In this document: piece after piece, positions 16,531 to 26,198 of the stretch | Layout of the letters: each line of letters opens with the position of its first letter | Numbering within the stretch: position 1 is the stretch's first letter | Assembly (NCBI RefSeq): GCF_004792295.1 | Contig: NZ_SRRY01000002.1 | Span: 372,001-436,000, forward strand | Source of the DNA: Pseudoalteromonas sp. MEBiC 03607 | GTDB taxonomy: Bacteria; Pseudomonadota; Gammaproteobacteria; Enterobacterales; Alteromonadaceae | Direction: 5' to 3' | DNA length: 64,000 nt | Notes under the pieces: generated by a model | The model's database searches: none | What the model was told of the DNA's origin: nothing | What the model saw: the letters and a program-made list of their open reading frames with translations, nothing else | Position numbers and translations under genes: made by a program

Positions 16531-16746
16531 ATGGATATGAAGAAAATTGCATTAATCAGTTTGGGTTTACTAAGTTTACTACTGGGCTTAGTTTTTATTG
16601 TTGTACCTGGACCTTCGCTTATTTTTTTTATTGCCGGGCTTTTTTGTTTATCATTTTATTACCCTAAAGCGCGTGATTATTTAACCTTGTGTCAAAAGGC
16701 ACTCACTAGGTCATGTGCTTATATTGATAAAAAACTTGCTCGCTGA
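16531..16746 (+). CDS. Small PGPGW-family transmembrane protein
   Basis: 71 residues (or 69 from a second ATG at 16537). Two adjacent helices, ALISLGLLSLLLGLVFIVV and LIFFIAGLFCLSFYY, are joined by PGPS, as in the PGPGW family of small inner-membrane proteins. A basic cytoplasmic tail follows. Function unknown. It is divergent from ydiJ and convergent with ppsA. Confidence 0.75.
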   Translation: MDMKKIALISLGLLSLLLGLVFIVVPGPSLIFFIAGLFCLSFYYPKARDYLTLCQKALTRSCAYIDKKLAR

Positions 16747-16776
16747 TTTAAAGGGCGTGTTGTCCTTCAAAGTAAC

Positions 16777-16805
16777 AAAAATGCCAGCTAATTGCTGGCA
16801 TTTTT
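16777..16805. terminator. Bidirectional terminator
   Basis: AAAAATGCCAGC/GCTGGCATTTTT stem, five-base loop, extra T-run. It separates the convergent PGPGW-family gene and ppsA. Confidence 0.9.
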
Positions 16806-16840
16806 TATATTAGGTTCTTTATTTTAGCTAAATAAAGTAC

Positions 16841-19216
16841 TTAGTCGGCTAATTTTTTAGCAAGATATAACCAAGTTTCTAATACTGTATCTGGGTTTAG
16901 AGAAACAGAATCAATGCCCTGCTCAACTAACCAAGCTGCAAAGTCTTCATGATCTGAAGGACCCTGACCACAAATACCTACGTATTTGCCTTTTGCTTTA
17001 GCTGTTTGAATAGCCATTGATAATAGTTTCTTGATTGCAGGGTTACGCTCATCAAATAGATGTGCAATTAAACCTGAATCACGGTCAAGACCTAATGTTA
17101 ACTGAGTTAAGTCGTTTGAACCGATAGAGAAACCATCGAAATACTCTAAGAACTCATCTGCTAGTAAAGCGTTTGATGGTAATTCACACATCATGATTAC
17201 TTTAAGGCCATTTTCGCCACGTTTAAGACCGTGCTCTTCAAGTAATTCAATAACGCGTTTACCTTCTTCAAGTGTACGTACAAATGGGATCATGATTTCG
17301 ATGTTAGTCATACCCATTTCGTTGCGAACACGTTTAATTGCTTCACACTCTAACGCGAAACAGTCACGGAAATCTTCAGAGATATAACGCGCTGCACCAC
17401 GGAAACCAATCATTGGGTTTTCTTCTTCCGGCTCATATTGCTGGCCGCCAACAAGGTTTGCATATTCGTTAGACTTAAAGTCAGACATACGAACGATTAC
17501 ACGCTCAGGTGCAAATGCACAACCTAGTGTTGCAATACCTTCAACAAGCTTAGAAATATAGAATTCAACTGGCGATTCATAACCTGCCATCATTTCTGAA
17601 ATTTCAGCTTTAAGCTCATCAGATTGCGCATCAAAGTTAAGAAGTGCTTTAGGGTGAACACCGATCATACGGTTGATTACGAATTCAACACGAGCAAGAC
17701 CAACACCAGCATGTGGTAAACGCGCGAAGTCGAATGCACGATCTGGGTTACCCACGTTCATCATAATTTTCATTGGTAATTCGGGCATTTCATCAACACG
17801 TGAAGTAAGTACTTCGTAATCTAAAATACCTTCGTAGATATAACCTGTGTCACCTTCGGCACACGATACTGTTACATCCTGACCTGCTTGAATTAAATCA
17901 GTTGCATTACCACAACCAACAACTGCAGGAATACCAAGTTCACGAGCAATGATTGCAGCGTGACAAGTACGACCACCACGGTTTGTTACAATCGCAGCGG
18001 CACGTTTCATGATCGGCTCCCAATCTGGGTCAGTCATGTCAGTAACTAGGATGTCGCCTTGTTGTACTTTGTCCATTTCGTCAATTGAATTAAGTACACG
18101 AACAGTACCTGAACCAATTTTGTGACCAATAGCACGGCCTTCAACTACAACAGCACTTGTGCCGTTTAGTTGGAAACGTTCCATTACGTTTGCGTCTTCA
18201 TTTGAGCGAACAGTTTCTGGACGTGCTTGAACAATATAAAGCTTGCCGTCGTTACCATCTTTTGCCCACTCGATGTCCATTGGACGACCGTAGTGTTTTT
18301 CAATGATCACAGCTTGCTTTGCAAGTTCTTGAACTTCAGCATCTGTGATTGAGAATTTGTTTGATAGTGCAGAATCTACATCAACAATTTCAACTTGCTT
18401 GCCGTGTGATTCATCTGCAGAGTAAATCATTTGGATTGCTTTAGAACCAATGTTACGGCGAACTACAGCAGGTTTACCGTTAGCAAGTGTTGGTTTGTGA
18501 ACATAGAATTCATCTGGGTTTACAGCACCCTGTACAACCATTTCCCCAAGACCATAGCTTGACGTTACAAATACTACATCTTCAAAGCCAGATTCAGTAT
18601 CAATACTGAACATAACACCTGAAGCTGCTTTATCTGAACGAACCATGCGTTGGATACCAGCTGATAATGCAACACCACGGTGATCATAACCTTGGTGAAC
18701 ACGGTAAGAAATAGCGCGGTCATTAAATAGTGAGGCAAACACGTGTTTGATTGCAGTCATAACTGAATCAATACCACGTACGTTTAAAAACGTTTCTTGT
18801 TGTCCTGCAAATGAAGCGTCTGGCATGTCTTCTGCTGTTGCAGATGAGCGAACTGCAAATGATACATCTTGAGATGCGTCGCCATGTAATTGGCTGTATG
18901 CGTCGCGAATGGCTTGGTCTAGGTTAGGTTGGAATGGTGTGTCGATAATCCATTGGCGGATTTCGGCACCGACTTTAGCGAGTGTATTTACATCATCCAC
19001 ATCCAATGTGTCTAAAATATCGTGGATTTTTGAGTTTAAACCAGATTGCTCTAGAAACTCATTGAATGCATCAGCGGTTGTAGCGAAACCACCTGGCACT
19101 TGAACACCAGCGTTAGCTAGGTTTGAGATCATTTCACCCAGTGAAGCGTTTTTACCGCCAACACGTGGAACATCTTGCATACCAAGCTCTTGATACCAGA
19201 GAACGTATTCTTGCAC
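16841..19216 (-). CDS. ppsA: Phosphoenolpyruvate synthase
   Basis: 791 residues, full length. N-terminal ATP-binding PPDK domain ([14 protein letters not shown]), swivelling domain with the phosphohistidine in [18 protein letters not shown] (His near 421), and a PEP-binding TIM barrel with the conserved [14 protein letters not shown] near the C-terminus. It converts pyruvate and ATP to PEP, AMP and phosphate, the entry to gluconeogenesis from three-carbon substrates. The divergent neighbour encodes its regulatory kinase/phosphorylase, a pairing widespread in bacteria. Confidence 0.96.
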   Translation of the reverse strand: MQEYVLWYQELGMQDVPRVGGKNASLGEMISNLANAGVQVPGGFATTADAFNEFLEQSGLNSKIHDILDTLDVDDVNTLAKVGAEIRQWIIDTPFQPNLDQAIRDAYSQLHGDASQDVSFAVRSSATAEDMPDASFAGQQETFLNVRGIDSVMTAIKHVFASLFNDRAISYRVHQGYDHRGVALSAGIQRMVRSDKAASGVMFSIDTESGFEDVVFVTSSYGLGEMVVQGAVNPDEFYVHKPTLANGKPAVVRRNIGSKAIQMIYSADESHGKQVEIVDVDSALSNKFSITDAEVQELAKQAVIIEKHYGRPMDIEWAKDGNDGKLYIVQARPETVRSNEDANVMERFQLNGTSAVVVEGRAIGHKIGSGTVRVLNSIDEMDKVQQGDILVTDMTDPDWEPIMKRAAAIVTNRGGRTCHAAIIARELGIPAVVGCGNATDLIQAGQDVTVSCAEGDTGYIYEGILDYEVLTSRVDEMPELPMKIMMNVGNPDRAFDFARLPHAGVGLARVEFVINRMIGVHPKALLNFDAQSDELKAEISEMMAGYESPVEFYISKLVEGIATLGCAFAPERVIVRMSDFKSNEYANLVGGQQYEPEEENPMIGFRGAARYISEDFRDCFALECEAIKRVRNEMGMTNIEIMIPFVRTLEEGKRVIELLEEHGLKRGENGLKVIMMCELPSNALLADEFLEYFDGFSIGSNDLTQLTLGLDRDSGLIAHLFDERNPAIKKLLSMAIQTAKAKGKYVGICGQGPSDHEDFAAWLVEQGIDSVSLNPDTVLETWLYLAKKLAD

Positions 19217-19368
19217 GGATCTTTCTCCATAAACAAATTGTAGTACTAACTGTGAGAGTTAAGAAAGAAAACCTTCTAAAAAGGTCGTAGTCATTCTACA
19301 CTGGCAACAGACCTCACGTAAACCGTGAAGCCCCTATTTTGCAGATAAAGGTAATAAAAAGGTTAAAT

Positions 19369-20178
19369 ATGAGAACTGCATTTTATATCTCTGATGGAAC
19401 AGCTATCACCTCCGAAGTCTTTGGTCATGCGACCTTATCTATGTTTCCTGTGGAGTTTAATCACAAAACGATTCCTTTTGTTGAAACAGAAAAAAAAGCA
19501 AACGAAGTTAGGAACTTAATTAACTCAACAGCTCAACGAGATGGTGAGCAACCTTTGGTATTTTTCACTTTTGTGAACCATGAATTAAGTGAAATTATAA
19601 AATCGTCATGTGCGGTATGTTATGACTTTTTATCTCAATACAGTGATAAAATCGCTCAAGAGCTCAATGTTGCCCCTGTACCAAAAGTACATAGAACACA
19701 TTCAATGCATGAGAAAAGCTATGACTTTAGAATTGATGCGGTGAACTATGCACTGACCAATGATGATGGCGCTAATATAAAAAATTATTCTGAGGCAGAC
19801 ATTATTCTTGTCGGCGTTAGCCGAAGTGGTAAAACACCTACTAGTTTATATCTAGCATTGCAGTACGGCATAAAAGCAGCCAACTATCCACTTACAGAAG
19901 ATGATTTAGAGCGTGGCACCCTTCCTGAATGTTTAAAGGCCTACAAACATAAGCTATTTGGTTTAACAATTGATCCTGTTCGCCTTGCTGATATTCGCCA
20001 ACGTCGTATGGCGAACTCTAAATATGCGTCTTTAAAACAGTGTCGTATTGAAGTTCGTGAAGTAGAAATGCTTTATAAAAAACAAAAGATTCAATATTTA
20101 AATTCAACACATCATTCTGTTGAAGAAATATCTGCAAAGATTATATCTGATACAGGTCTTGAAAGACGTAAGTACTAA
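19369..20178 (+). CDS. ppsR: PEP synthase regulatory kinase/phosphorylase (DUF299)
   Basis: 269 residues starting at the ATG at 19369 (MRTAFYISDGTAITSEVFGHA); the TTG at 19339 is an unlikely start. The opening SDGTAITSE motif and the P-loop-like GVSRSGKTPTSLYLA (about residues 149-163) are hallmarks of the family. By family knowledge it inactivates PEP synthase by ADP-dependent phosphorylation and reactivates it by phosphate-dependent removal. It is divergent from ppsA, so both genes may share control signals in the 152-bp interval. Confidence 0.93.
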   Translation: MRTAFYISDGTAITSEVFGHATLSMFPVEFNHKTIPFVETEKKANEVRNLINSTAQRDGEQPLVFFTFVNHELSEIIKSSCAVCYDFLSQYSDKIAQELNVAPVPKVHRTHSMHEKSYDFRIDAVNYALTNDDGANIKNYSEADIILVGVSRSGKTPTSLYLALQYGIKAANYPLTEDDLERGTLPECLKAYKHKLFGLTIDPVRLADIRQRRMANSKYASLKQCRIEVREVEMLYKKQKIQYLNSTHHSVEEISAKIISDTGLERRKY

Positions 20179-20199
20179 CTTTCTTTAGTATCGGACATT

Positions 20200-20228
20200 A
20201 AAAAAGGCTGCAAATAGCAGCCTTTTTT
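20200..20228. terminator. Bidirectional terminator
   Basis: AAAAAAGGCTGC/GCAGCCTTTTTT stem with a five-base loop, between the convergent ppsR and DAHP synthase genes. Confidence 0.9.
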
Positions 20229-20242
20229 GTATAACTTATAAG

Positions 20243-21592
20243 TTACTTACGTGCGTCTTTTAATAAATCTGCGACTAAGAAACCAAGTTCTAATACTTGG
20301 TCAGCATTTAAACGCGGGTCGCACTGTGTGCGATAACGTTGTGCTAAGTCTTCATCAGATAAACCATACGCACCACCGGTACATTCAGTTACGTGTTGGC
20401 CAGTCATTTCAAGGTGAACACCGCCTGGGTATGAACCCTCAGCTTTATGAACTGCGAAGAACTGGCTAATTTCACGAAGAATGTTATTAAAGCTTCGTGT
20501 TTTGTAGCCTGAGCTCGCTTTTTCTGTATTACCGTGCATTGGATCAGAGCTCCAAATTACTTTACGGCCTTCTTGTTGTACTTTGCGTACCAGTGCCGGC
20601 AGTTTCTCTGGAAGTACATCAGCACCCATTCTGGTAATTAATGTTAAGCGCCCAGGAATGTTATCTGGGTTAACAGCATCAATTAATTTAATAAGCTCGT
20701 CTGGGTCCATACCAGGGCCAACTTTCACACCGATTGGGTTTTTAATACCTTTAAAGAACTCGATATGTGCGTGATCTAACTGACGTGTACGCTCACCAAT
20801 CCAAACAAAGTGTGCAGAACAATCGTACCAGTCACCTGATAGATGGTCACGACGTGTTAATGCTTCTTCGTAGCCTAATAATAATGCTTCGTGTGATGTA
20901 AATAAGTCTGTTTCTTTTAAGCTTGGTGCAACTGTTGAGTCGATACCGCACACTTCCATAAATTCAAGGGCATCTTGAATTCTGTCTGCTAACTGTTGGT
21001 ATTTCTCTTTAAGTGGATTTGCTGCAACAAAACCCATGTTCCAACGGTTTACTTGATGTAAATCAGCTAATCCACCTTGGGCAAATGCACGTAATAAATT
21101 CAACGTTGCTGCACTGTGATGGTACGCCGTCATTAAGCGCTGTGGATCTGGGATACGCGCTTGCTCTGTAAATTCAAAGTTATTGATGATATCACCACGG
21201 TATGAAGGCAATGAAACACCGTCAATCGTTTCGTAATCTGATGAGCGTGGCTTAGCATACTGACCTGCCATACGTGCAATTTTAACAACAGGGCATTTAC
21301 CACCATAAGTTAAAACGACGGCCATTTGTAAAAGTGTTTTAAAGGTGTCGCGGATATTCGCAGCGTTAAAGTCACTGAATGACTCTGCACAATCACCACC
21401 TTGTAATAAGAAGGCTCTGCCCTCACATACAGCTTCTAGTTGTTTATATAAGCTACGCGTCTCTTCAGCAAAAACTAAAGGTGGTGCACTTTTTAATTGC
21501 CCCTCAACTGATTTTAGGGCTTCTTGATCTGGGTACTCTGGCTGCTGAAGTATCGGCAGTTTTCTCCAGCTGTCTGGGTTCCACGATTGCAT
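20243..21592 (-). CDS. Class II DAHP synthase
   Basis: 449 residues, the usual size for the plant-like class II enzyme. Family signatures are visible: [12 protein letters not shown] (near residue 80), [32 protein letters not shown], and [15 protein letters not shown] near the end. It condenses PEP with erythrose 4-phosphate, the first step of the shikimate pathway, in the cytoplasm. It lies next to PEP synthase, which supplies a substrate, though the two are not in one operon. No leader peptide or attenuator was recognised upstream. Confidence 0.93.
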   Translation of the reverse strand: MQSWNPDSWRKLPILQQPEYPDQEALKSVEGQLKSAPPLVFAEETRSLYKQLEAVCEGRAFLLQGGDCAESFSDFNAANIRDTFKTLLQMAVVLTYGGKCPVVKIARMAGQYAKPRSSDYETIDGVSLPSYRGDIINNFEFTEQARIPDPQRLMTAYHHSAATLNLLRAFAQGGLADLHQVNRWNMGFVAANPLKEKYQQLADRIQDALEFMEVCGIDSTVAPSLKETDLFTSHEALLLGYEEALTRRDHLSGDWYDCSAHFVWIGERTRQLDHAHIEFFKGIKNPIGVKVGPGMDPDELIKLIDAVNPDNIPGRLTLITRMGADVLPEKLPALVRKVQQEGRKVIWSSDPMHGNTEKASSGYKTRSFNNILREISQFFAVHKAEGSYPGGVHLEMTGQHVTECTGGAYGLSDEDLAQRYRTQCDPRLNADQVLELGFLVADLLKDARK

Positions 21593-21790
21593 GTTCTTTC
21601 CTCATTCCTAACATAGACCGTTAACGAAAACTAACTTATTGCAGGTACTAAGTTCAAGGACAATATTCAGCTAATTGTAATTATTTAGTTATTTGATAAA
21701 TACTTTAGCTATGAATAATTAAAAAATAACGATTTAAACATTATAGAACAGTAAGTTACCTGTTCTATATAGCGAGCTGCTATTACAGAA

Positions 21791-21809
21791 ATATAAGAAC
21801 ACATCTTAC
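21791..21809 (-). repeat. Ter-like site 1
   Basis: ATATAAGAACACATCTTAC; on the minus strand the site contains AGTAAGATGT followed by GTTC. E. coli Ter sites contain AGTATGTTGT, so 8 of 10 core bases agree. Same orientation as site 2. Confidence 0.7.
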
Positions 21810-21904
21810 TATAAGATAGCACTAGTGTAACCTCAGCTTTACGCTAGTTAAAAACACTTTTTATCACTAAGTTGAAATAATAAAAATACATGCTAAGCAC
21901 CAAT

Positions 21905-21923
21905 ATATAAGAACACATCATAC
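21905..21923 (-). repeat. Ter-like site 2
   Basis: ATATAAGAACACATCATAC differs from site 1 at one base. On the minus strand it reads AGTATGATGT, 9 of 10 bases identical to the E. coli Ter core AGTATGTTGT. Confidence 0.72.
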
Positions 21924-22011
21924 TTAATTAAAGTTCAATGTAAGGTCAACATATAAGTGAAATAAATATTTAAAACAACAGGTGATAAGGTTAAACTTAG
22001 GGAATCTATAT

Positions 22012-22030
22012 GTAAGATGTGTTCCTATGA
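22012..22030 (+). repeat. Ter-like site 3, overlapping the tus start
   Basis: GTAAGATGTGTTCCTATGA, opposite in orientation to sites 1 and 2 and covering the tus start codon. In E. coli TerB overlaps the tus promoter and Tus represses its own synthesis; the same autoregulation is inferred here. Confidence 0.7.
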
Positions 22031-22902
22031 GTACTAAACTTGAAATTCGCAGTCAGTTTGATTTAGTTAATGAGTTAACCCACCTATTTTGTGATGAATT
22101 AAAACAGCTTGATTTTCATAAAGCGTCATATTATCAATTACCTGATATTGATATAAACGATGAGAAAAAAGTCCCTTCGGCAATACCTGTCATAAAAGTT
22201 GAAGGTGCTGATGCACAAAAACAAATCATTAATTCGTTTGGTGATTTTTATAAAAAGACGGGCTTAAGTAGTCGAGTACTTAAAAGGCATCCTGGCTTAT
22301 TAGTGCTTAAAGATGTTGATAAACAAAATATTACCGCCAGAATCAATCAAATAAACAAAGCCAAAGCTGATTTTAAAAATTGTGTGTTGGCTATCGATAA
22401 TAACGATGCACGCTTTGAAGCTGTTCATAATGCTGTGCCAAACTTAATTACTTTAGCTGCCTATCGTAAAATTCACTATGAAACAGAGTCACCCTACTCT
22501 GTTCGTTTTACTTGGATGCACAAACATGCAACTAAAACACTAACGAAAAAAATGGCACTCGCTATGTTAGAAAAGTCTGCAAGTTATTCAAATCCAAGAA
22601 TGATCGATCAACATTCTTGGCAAGCACTTGTTGCACAAGAACAAAGTCGTGTTGCAAGTTTAGGTGATAAAGAGAAATTACGAATTCGTAGACCAACAAG
22701 GGTAAGCCCACAAGTTAATGTGAGATACACTGCTCAGAACAGATATCATGTTAGCGCTGCTTTACCATTTATATTGATAAACCCTGAACCAGTTGTAAAA
22801 CTTGGTACGTTATCTGATTATCAAAAACCACAAAGCCATCCTCGTAAAAGAGAATATGATTTCTTAGTTGATAGACTTTACTTAGAACAAGTAACAGATT
22901 GA
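22027..22902 (+). CDS. tus: Replication terminus site-binding protein Tus
   Basis: 291 residues from the ATG at 22027 (MSTKLEIRSQFDLVNELT), which aligns with the start of E. coli Tus (309 residues); a GTG frame from 21982 would run through a Ter site. Matching blocks are visible: AVHNAVPNLITLAAYRKI against WVHRHLPGLITLNAYRTL of E. coli, RFTWMHKHATKTL against RFGWANKHIIKNL, and KLRIRRPTRVSPQVNVRY against KLKIKRPVKVQPIARVWY. Tus binds Ter DNA and stops replication forks from one side only. It lies 1.3 kb from rep and about 2 kb from the origin, which is unusual. Confidence 0.92.
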   Translation: MSTKLEIRSQFDLVNELTHLFCDELKQLDFHKASYYQLPDIDINDEKKVPSAIPVIKVEGADAQKQIINSFGDFYKKTGLSSRVLKRHPGLLVLKDVDKQNITARINQINKAKADFKNCVLAIDNNDARFEAVHNAVPNLITLAAYRKIHYETESPYSVRFTWMHKHATKTLTKKMALAMLEKSASYSNPRMIDQHSWQALVAQEQSRVASLGDKEKLRIRRPTRVSPQVNVRYTAQNRYHVSAALPFILINPEPVVKLGTLSDYQKPQSHPRKREYDFLVDRLYLEQVTD

Positions 22903-22910
22903 TTATGTTA

Positions 22911-22934
22911 AAAAGGCCACTTACGTGGCCTTTT
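22911..22934. terminator. Bidirectional terminator between tus and rep
   Basis: AAAAGGCCAC/GTGGCCTTTT stem with a four-base loop, between the convergent tus and rep genes. Confidence 0.9.
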
Positions 22935-22960
22935 GTTTGTAGTTAGTAGTATTAAAAAAA

Positions 22961-24175
22961 TTAGTCTTCTACTATTTCTTCAATTTTATCTTCATCAATT
23001 AAAACTGCATTCTCAACAATGCGTTTGCCACCTTGTATTTCGATTCGTTTATTATGCTTATTTAGTGTAAGAATCTCGTCACAAAATTGGTCAGACGGAT
23101 GCATCTCGTAAGTGTAATCAATAATATTACCTGTTTTATCATCTTTAACGTTGGTAATGTTATATTCTGAAATTGCACCTTTTTCGATCAAATCTTTCAT
23201 TGTTGTCGTCATATCACGACGCAATGCTTTCAATTTGTTTTCTGTTATTTCATCTGTCGAATAGATTGAGCCGTACTTTTCCATAATTGATAAAAGTCGA
23301 AAATGGTAGGTTTTACCCGGTGCAGCATAACGCCATAAATGATACAAACGCAGCATCATCCAACGTGATAAACCACGCTTTAATTCTTGTGCACTATTAA
23401 AGTAATAACCTTTATATTCAAGATTATCGATCATGTTATGTACGAACGCATTTAAACATGCAACACATTTTACGTTACCACCTTGACCTTTCTTGCCACT
23501 AAAGTGCAGTGACGATAAAAAGTTCATATTCGATTCGTAAAATGAATCATCAATATCAGAATTGCGGGTGTCGGTTGCTGAGTATCTAAATGAAAGTTTA
23601 GAACCTTGTAATGCTTCTAAAGATTCTTTAATTTGAGGATATGGCATCGACTGGCCAACAGCTTTCAGCTCTTGCGCCAATTCATTCATTGAAAAAACAA
23701 CCGCGTATTGAATACCCGATTTAAAATTAATTTTTACAATTTTACCTTTAGAAGCTAAACGGATCAGAGCTCGCTCGACTTTTTCTTCTCGGTCAGATGG
23801 CCAAACAAGATATTCTACATCTTCACCATCTTTACGAGTGCTTACTACCGCAGGTGTAATTTTTATTTCGCCATCATAAAGAATGCCGTCTACTTTTTCA
23901 GAGATTCTGCGTGTGACGATTGTTTTCTTTGGTGCTTCTTCAACCGGAAGCTTTTTATGACCGGAACGGACAAAACGTCCCCATAAATCATAATGATTAA
24001 ATGTATTTGAGTAAGCTCTCAAACCATGAGCAGCATTTTCAATTGAAACGCGCACATCTTTGTTGTCTGTAAATAGTGCTAGACTTTCATTATCTATTGC
24101 ACTTTCCACCCCGTGGATCTGCCCGCGTAATGTATCGGGTAAGTTATCTACCGAGATGTTGACCTTTCGGCTCAT
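22961..24175 (-). CDS. Plasmid-type replication initiator (Rep) of the chromid
   Basis: 404 residues from the ATG at 24175 (MSRKVNISVDNLPDTL); an alternative start at 24217 adds 14 residues. The middle has winged-helix-like segments (REEKVERALIRLASKGKIVKI, MPYPQIKESLEALQGSKLSF, LSRWMMLRLYHLWRYA) typical of iteron-binding initiators; I do not see RctB of Vibrio in it. It is transcribed away from an iteron-filled region of about 0.7 kb that contains DnaA boxes, with parAB on the other side. It should bind the 17-bp iterons and open the origin. Iterons next to its start suggest autorepression. Confidence 0.85.
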   Translation of the reverse strand: MSRKVNISVDNLPDTLRGQIHGVESAIDNESLALFTDNKDVRVSIENAAHGLRAYSNTFNHYDLWGRFVRSGHKKLPVEEAPKKTIVTRRISEKVDGILYDGEIKITPAVVSTRKDGEDVEYLVWPSDREEKVERALIRLASKGKIVKINFKSGIQYAVVFSMNELAQELKAVGQSMPYPQIKESLEALQGSKLSFRYSATDTRNSDIDDSFYESNMNFLSSLHFSGKKGQGGNVKCVACLNAFVHNMIDNLEYKGYYFNSAQELKRGLSRWMMLRLYHLWRYAAPGKTYHFRLLSIMEKYGSIYSTDEITENKLKALRRDMTTTMKDLIEKGAISEYNITNVKDDKTGNIIDYTYEMHPSDQFCDEILTLNKHNKRIEIQGGKRIVENAVLIDEDKIEEIVED

Positions 24176-24449
24176 TGTTCTTATTTCCAATTTTTCTTCG
24201 ACAGTTAATAACAACACATAAAACTTAAAAAGTTAAATGTTTAAGTTAGTAAAAACTTGATCCGATCTCAATTAATTTCTTAGGATCAGATTTATACTAA
24301 CTCTCTCGTAATTGCTAATTTTCAGATCAGATTTTTACTAAGTTATAGTTCATAGGTGGCGATTTTACTAACTCAGTTCAATTTATGTCCGGTGAATCTA
24401 CTTTTTAAGGCTTATTTACACGACATAAATCTCTATTTTTTAAATCGCA

Positions 24450-24458
24450 TGTGGATAA
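24450..24458 (-). promoter_or_regulatory. DnaA box
   Basis: TGTGGATAA, the exact reverse complement of the consensus TTATCCACA, inside the iteron cluster. Confidence 0.8.
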
Positions 24459-24620
24459 ACCAAGTTTAAGTTAGCATAGATCTGATCTGTACCAACTATA
24501 GATCAGATCCGTACTAACTAAATGCTTAATTTTACCTGGGTACCAGTGTATAACTTTCTAATTTAGTTAGTAAAATTTTGATCTACACAGACATAATTGT
24601 GAGTAATTTGGTGATTAAGC

Positions 24621-24629
24621 TGTGCATAA
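24621..24629 (-). promoter_or_regulatory. Second DnaA box
   Basis: TGTGCATAA, reverse complement TTATGCACA, fits TTATNCACA. It lies between two iterons. Confidence 0.6.
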
Positions 24630-24813
24630 CTAAAAAGCCCATTTTTTACTTAGTAATAAGCTGATCTGTGAGTAATAAGAGATCTGATCTTAACCAAGTA
24701 AAACTATGATCTGCTATTTTATAAAATATTCAATCAAATCAGCTAGATATTACACTATTTTAGCATCTTAACCTTATATACCTATATATTTAACCGATAT
24801 TAAACTTACTTAT

Positions 24814-24934
24814 TTATACTTAGCATAAGTAAAGTTACAATTTTTTATTAAATGTCTTATTAATAAAAGGCATGTCGTCTTAAATACTTGTTTACAGCAA
24901 TTTGAATGGACATTATACTTAAAGCATAACTTTG
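24814..24934 (+). promoter_or_regulatory. Probable parA operator repeats
   Basis: TATACTTA followed by GCATAA occurs at about 24816-24828 and again at about 24914-24928, and the first copy forms the palindrome TACTTAgcaTAAGTA (24817-24831). Type Ia ParA proteins repress their own promoter by binding such inverted repeats through an N-terminal HTH, which this ParA seems to have. Confidence 0.45.
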
Positions 24935-24945
24935 AGGAAGAAAGT

Positions 24946-26184
24946 ATGTCTATCAATAATAATGCGCTAGCCACTTATAGGTTACTAAAAGCGACAGCAG
25001 AAGTTGCTGAAAAATCGCTAGAAGGACGTATTCAACATTACCGTGCCCATCTTAAGTCTGAAGAAAAAGAACTTCGCACTTACACTCAAAAAGCCGCTGC
25101 TGATCTACTAGGTTGTAATAATCGCACCCTTAAAAGACGCCATGACAATGGTGACTTTGATGAATTAAATATCAAACGTGGCGCAAATGGTCACTATGCT
25201 TATACGTTAGTCAATATTTTTGCTATGGCAGATATCATGGATATCAAGCCAGATCACCGAACTCTAGATGATAAATTACAAGTTATTGTTATTAATTCAC
25301 TAAAAGGTGGATGTGGTAAAACAACTAGTATGGTTAATATAGCCGCAGCTCTGGCTACCACCAATATTAAACGTTATCGCATTGGTATCATTGACCTTGA
25401 CCCACAAGGTTCATCTTCAAGCTTTTTCCCACCAAGTGAACCTGATCCAATCACTGTAGGTGACTTAATGCGTGATTGTATTGAACTTGAAGATAATGAA
25501 ACCTGGGATGAATTAGTTACAAGCGCATTTCTACCTACTCATATTCCTAATATCCGTATCTTACCTTCAGGTATGGATGACTTTTATTTTGAGCATGAAA
25601 CAGCCACTTTACTAAAAGACAGCTCAAGCTACGATAAAACACGTCATTACCACAAGTTATTAGAGAAAGTTATTGAGCCAGTAAAAGATCAATTTGATAT
25701 CATTCTAATTGACACCGCTCCTTCTCTTAACTTTATGTTTTATAATGCATTAATGGCTTCTACATCAATGCTTATTCCTGTTCATCCAGAAGCAGTAGAC
25801 TTTGATGCCAACAATAAATATTTAAAACGATTAGGTGAGATATACCATACAGTTGCAGCCCTTGGTCACGAGGGATGGGATTTTATGCAGTTCTTAGTTA
25901 CTAACTATGTGAAAGGCAATCACTCACAGCGTGATATCGTAAAAGATGTACGTAGTGCCTTCGGTCGTCAAGTAATGAGTTACCCTATAAATCATAGTTC
26001 TGCTATAACAGCCAGCTCATCATCATTTAATACCATTTTTGATCAAAAGACTTCTGACAGCTTAGCAAGTCGCGAGTCACTATTACGTGCTCAAGAAAAT
26101 ATCAAAGATGTGGTTGATGAACTTGAAATGTTGATCAGATCTAACTGGCAATCAACTCAATCAACACTAAATACAGCTAAGTAA
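24946..26184 (+). CDS. parA: ParA partition ATPase (type Ia, P1-like)
   Basis: 412 residues with GAGGAAG before the ATG. An N-terminal HTH-like region (KAAADLLGCNNRTLKRRHDNGDF, about residues 48-70) precedes the deviant Walker A motif LKGGCGKTTSM (about 118-128), then DLDPQGSSSSF and DTAPSLNF. The size and N-terminal extension are those of P1/F-type ParA, which both moves plasmid DNA and represses its own operon. parB follows after 14 bases. It should segregate this replicon rather than the main chromosome. Confidence 0.93.
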   Translation: MSINNNALATYRLLKATAEVAEKSLEGRIQHYRAHLKSEEKELRTYTQKAAADLLGCNNRTLKRRHDNGDFDELNIKRGANGHYAYTLVNIFAMADIMDIKPDHRTLDDKLQVIVINSLKGGCGKTTSMVNIAAALATTNIKRYRIGIIDLDPQGSSSSFFPPSEPDPITVGDLMRDCIELEDNETWDELVTSAFLPTHIPNIRILPSGMDDFYFEHETATLLKDSSSYDKTRHYHKLLEKVIEPVKDQFDIILIDTAPSLNFMFYNALMASTSMLIPVHPEAVDFDANNKYLKRLGEIYHTVAALGHEGWDFMQFLVTNYVKGNHSQRDIVKDVRSAFGRQVMSYPINHSSAITASSSSFNTIFDQKTSDSLASRESLLRAQENIKDVVDELEMLIRSNWQSTQSTLNTAK

Positions 26185-26198
26185 GGTTAATAATAAAG

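Larger units (their letters stand above)
21593..22026. other. 434-bp intergenic region holding Ter-like sites
   Basis: AT-rich, non-coding. It contains the three Ter-like repeats listed separately and the presumed divergent promoters of tus and the DAHP synthase gene. Nothing else stands out. Confidence 0.6.
24246..24711. repeat. Iteron cluster A (origin)
   Basis: 17-bp consensus TTAGTAAAAnnnTGATC. Plus-strand copies: 24246-24262, 24471-24487 (diverged), 24567-24583, 24650-24666, 24695-24711. Minus-strand copies: 24284-24300, 24325-24341, 24501-24517. A partial copy is at 24360-24378. GATC is present in every full copy. Orientation is mixed, unlike the head-to-tail arrays of many plasmids. 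Confidence 0.85.
24236..24945. other. Replication origin of the secondary replicon
   Basis: Non-coding interval between rep and parA. From left to right: 17-bp iterons in both orientations (24246-24711), two DnaA boxes, then a very AT-rich stretch (about 24712-24860) suited to unwinding, then the parA promoter. Several iterons carry GATC Dam sites. The arrangement matches iteron plasmids and chromid origins. Confidence 0.85.
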
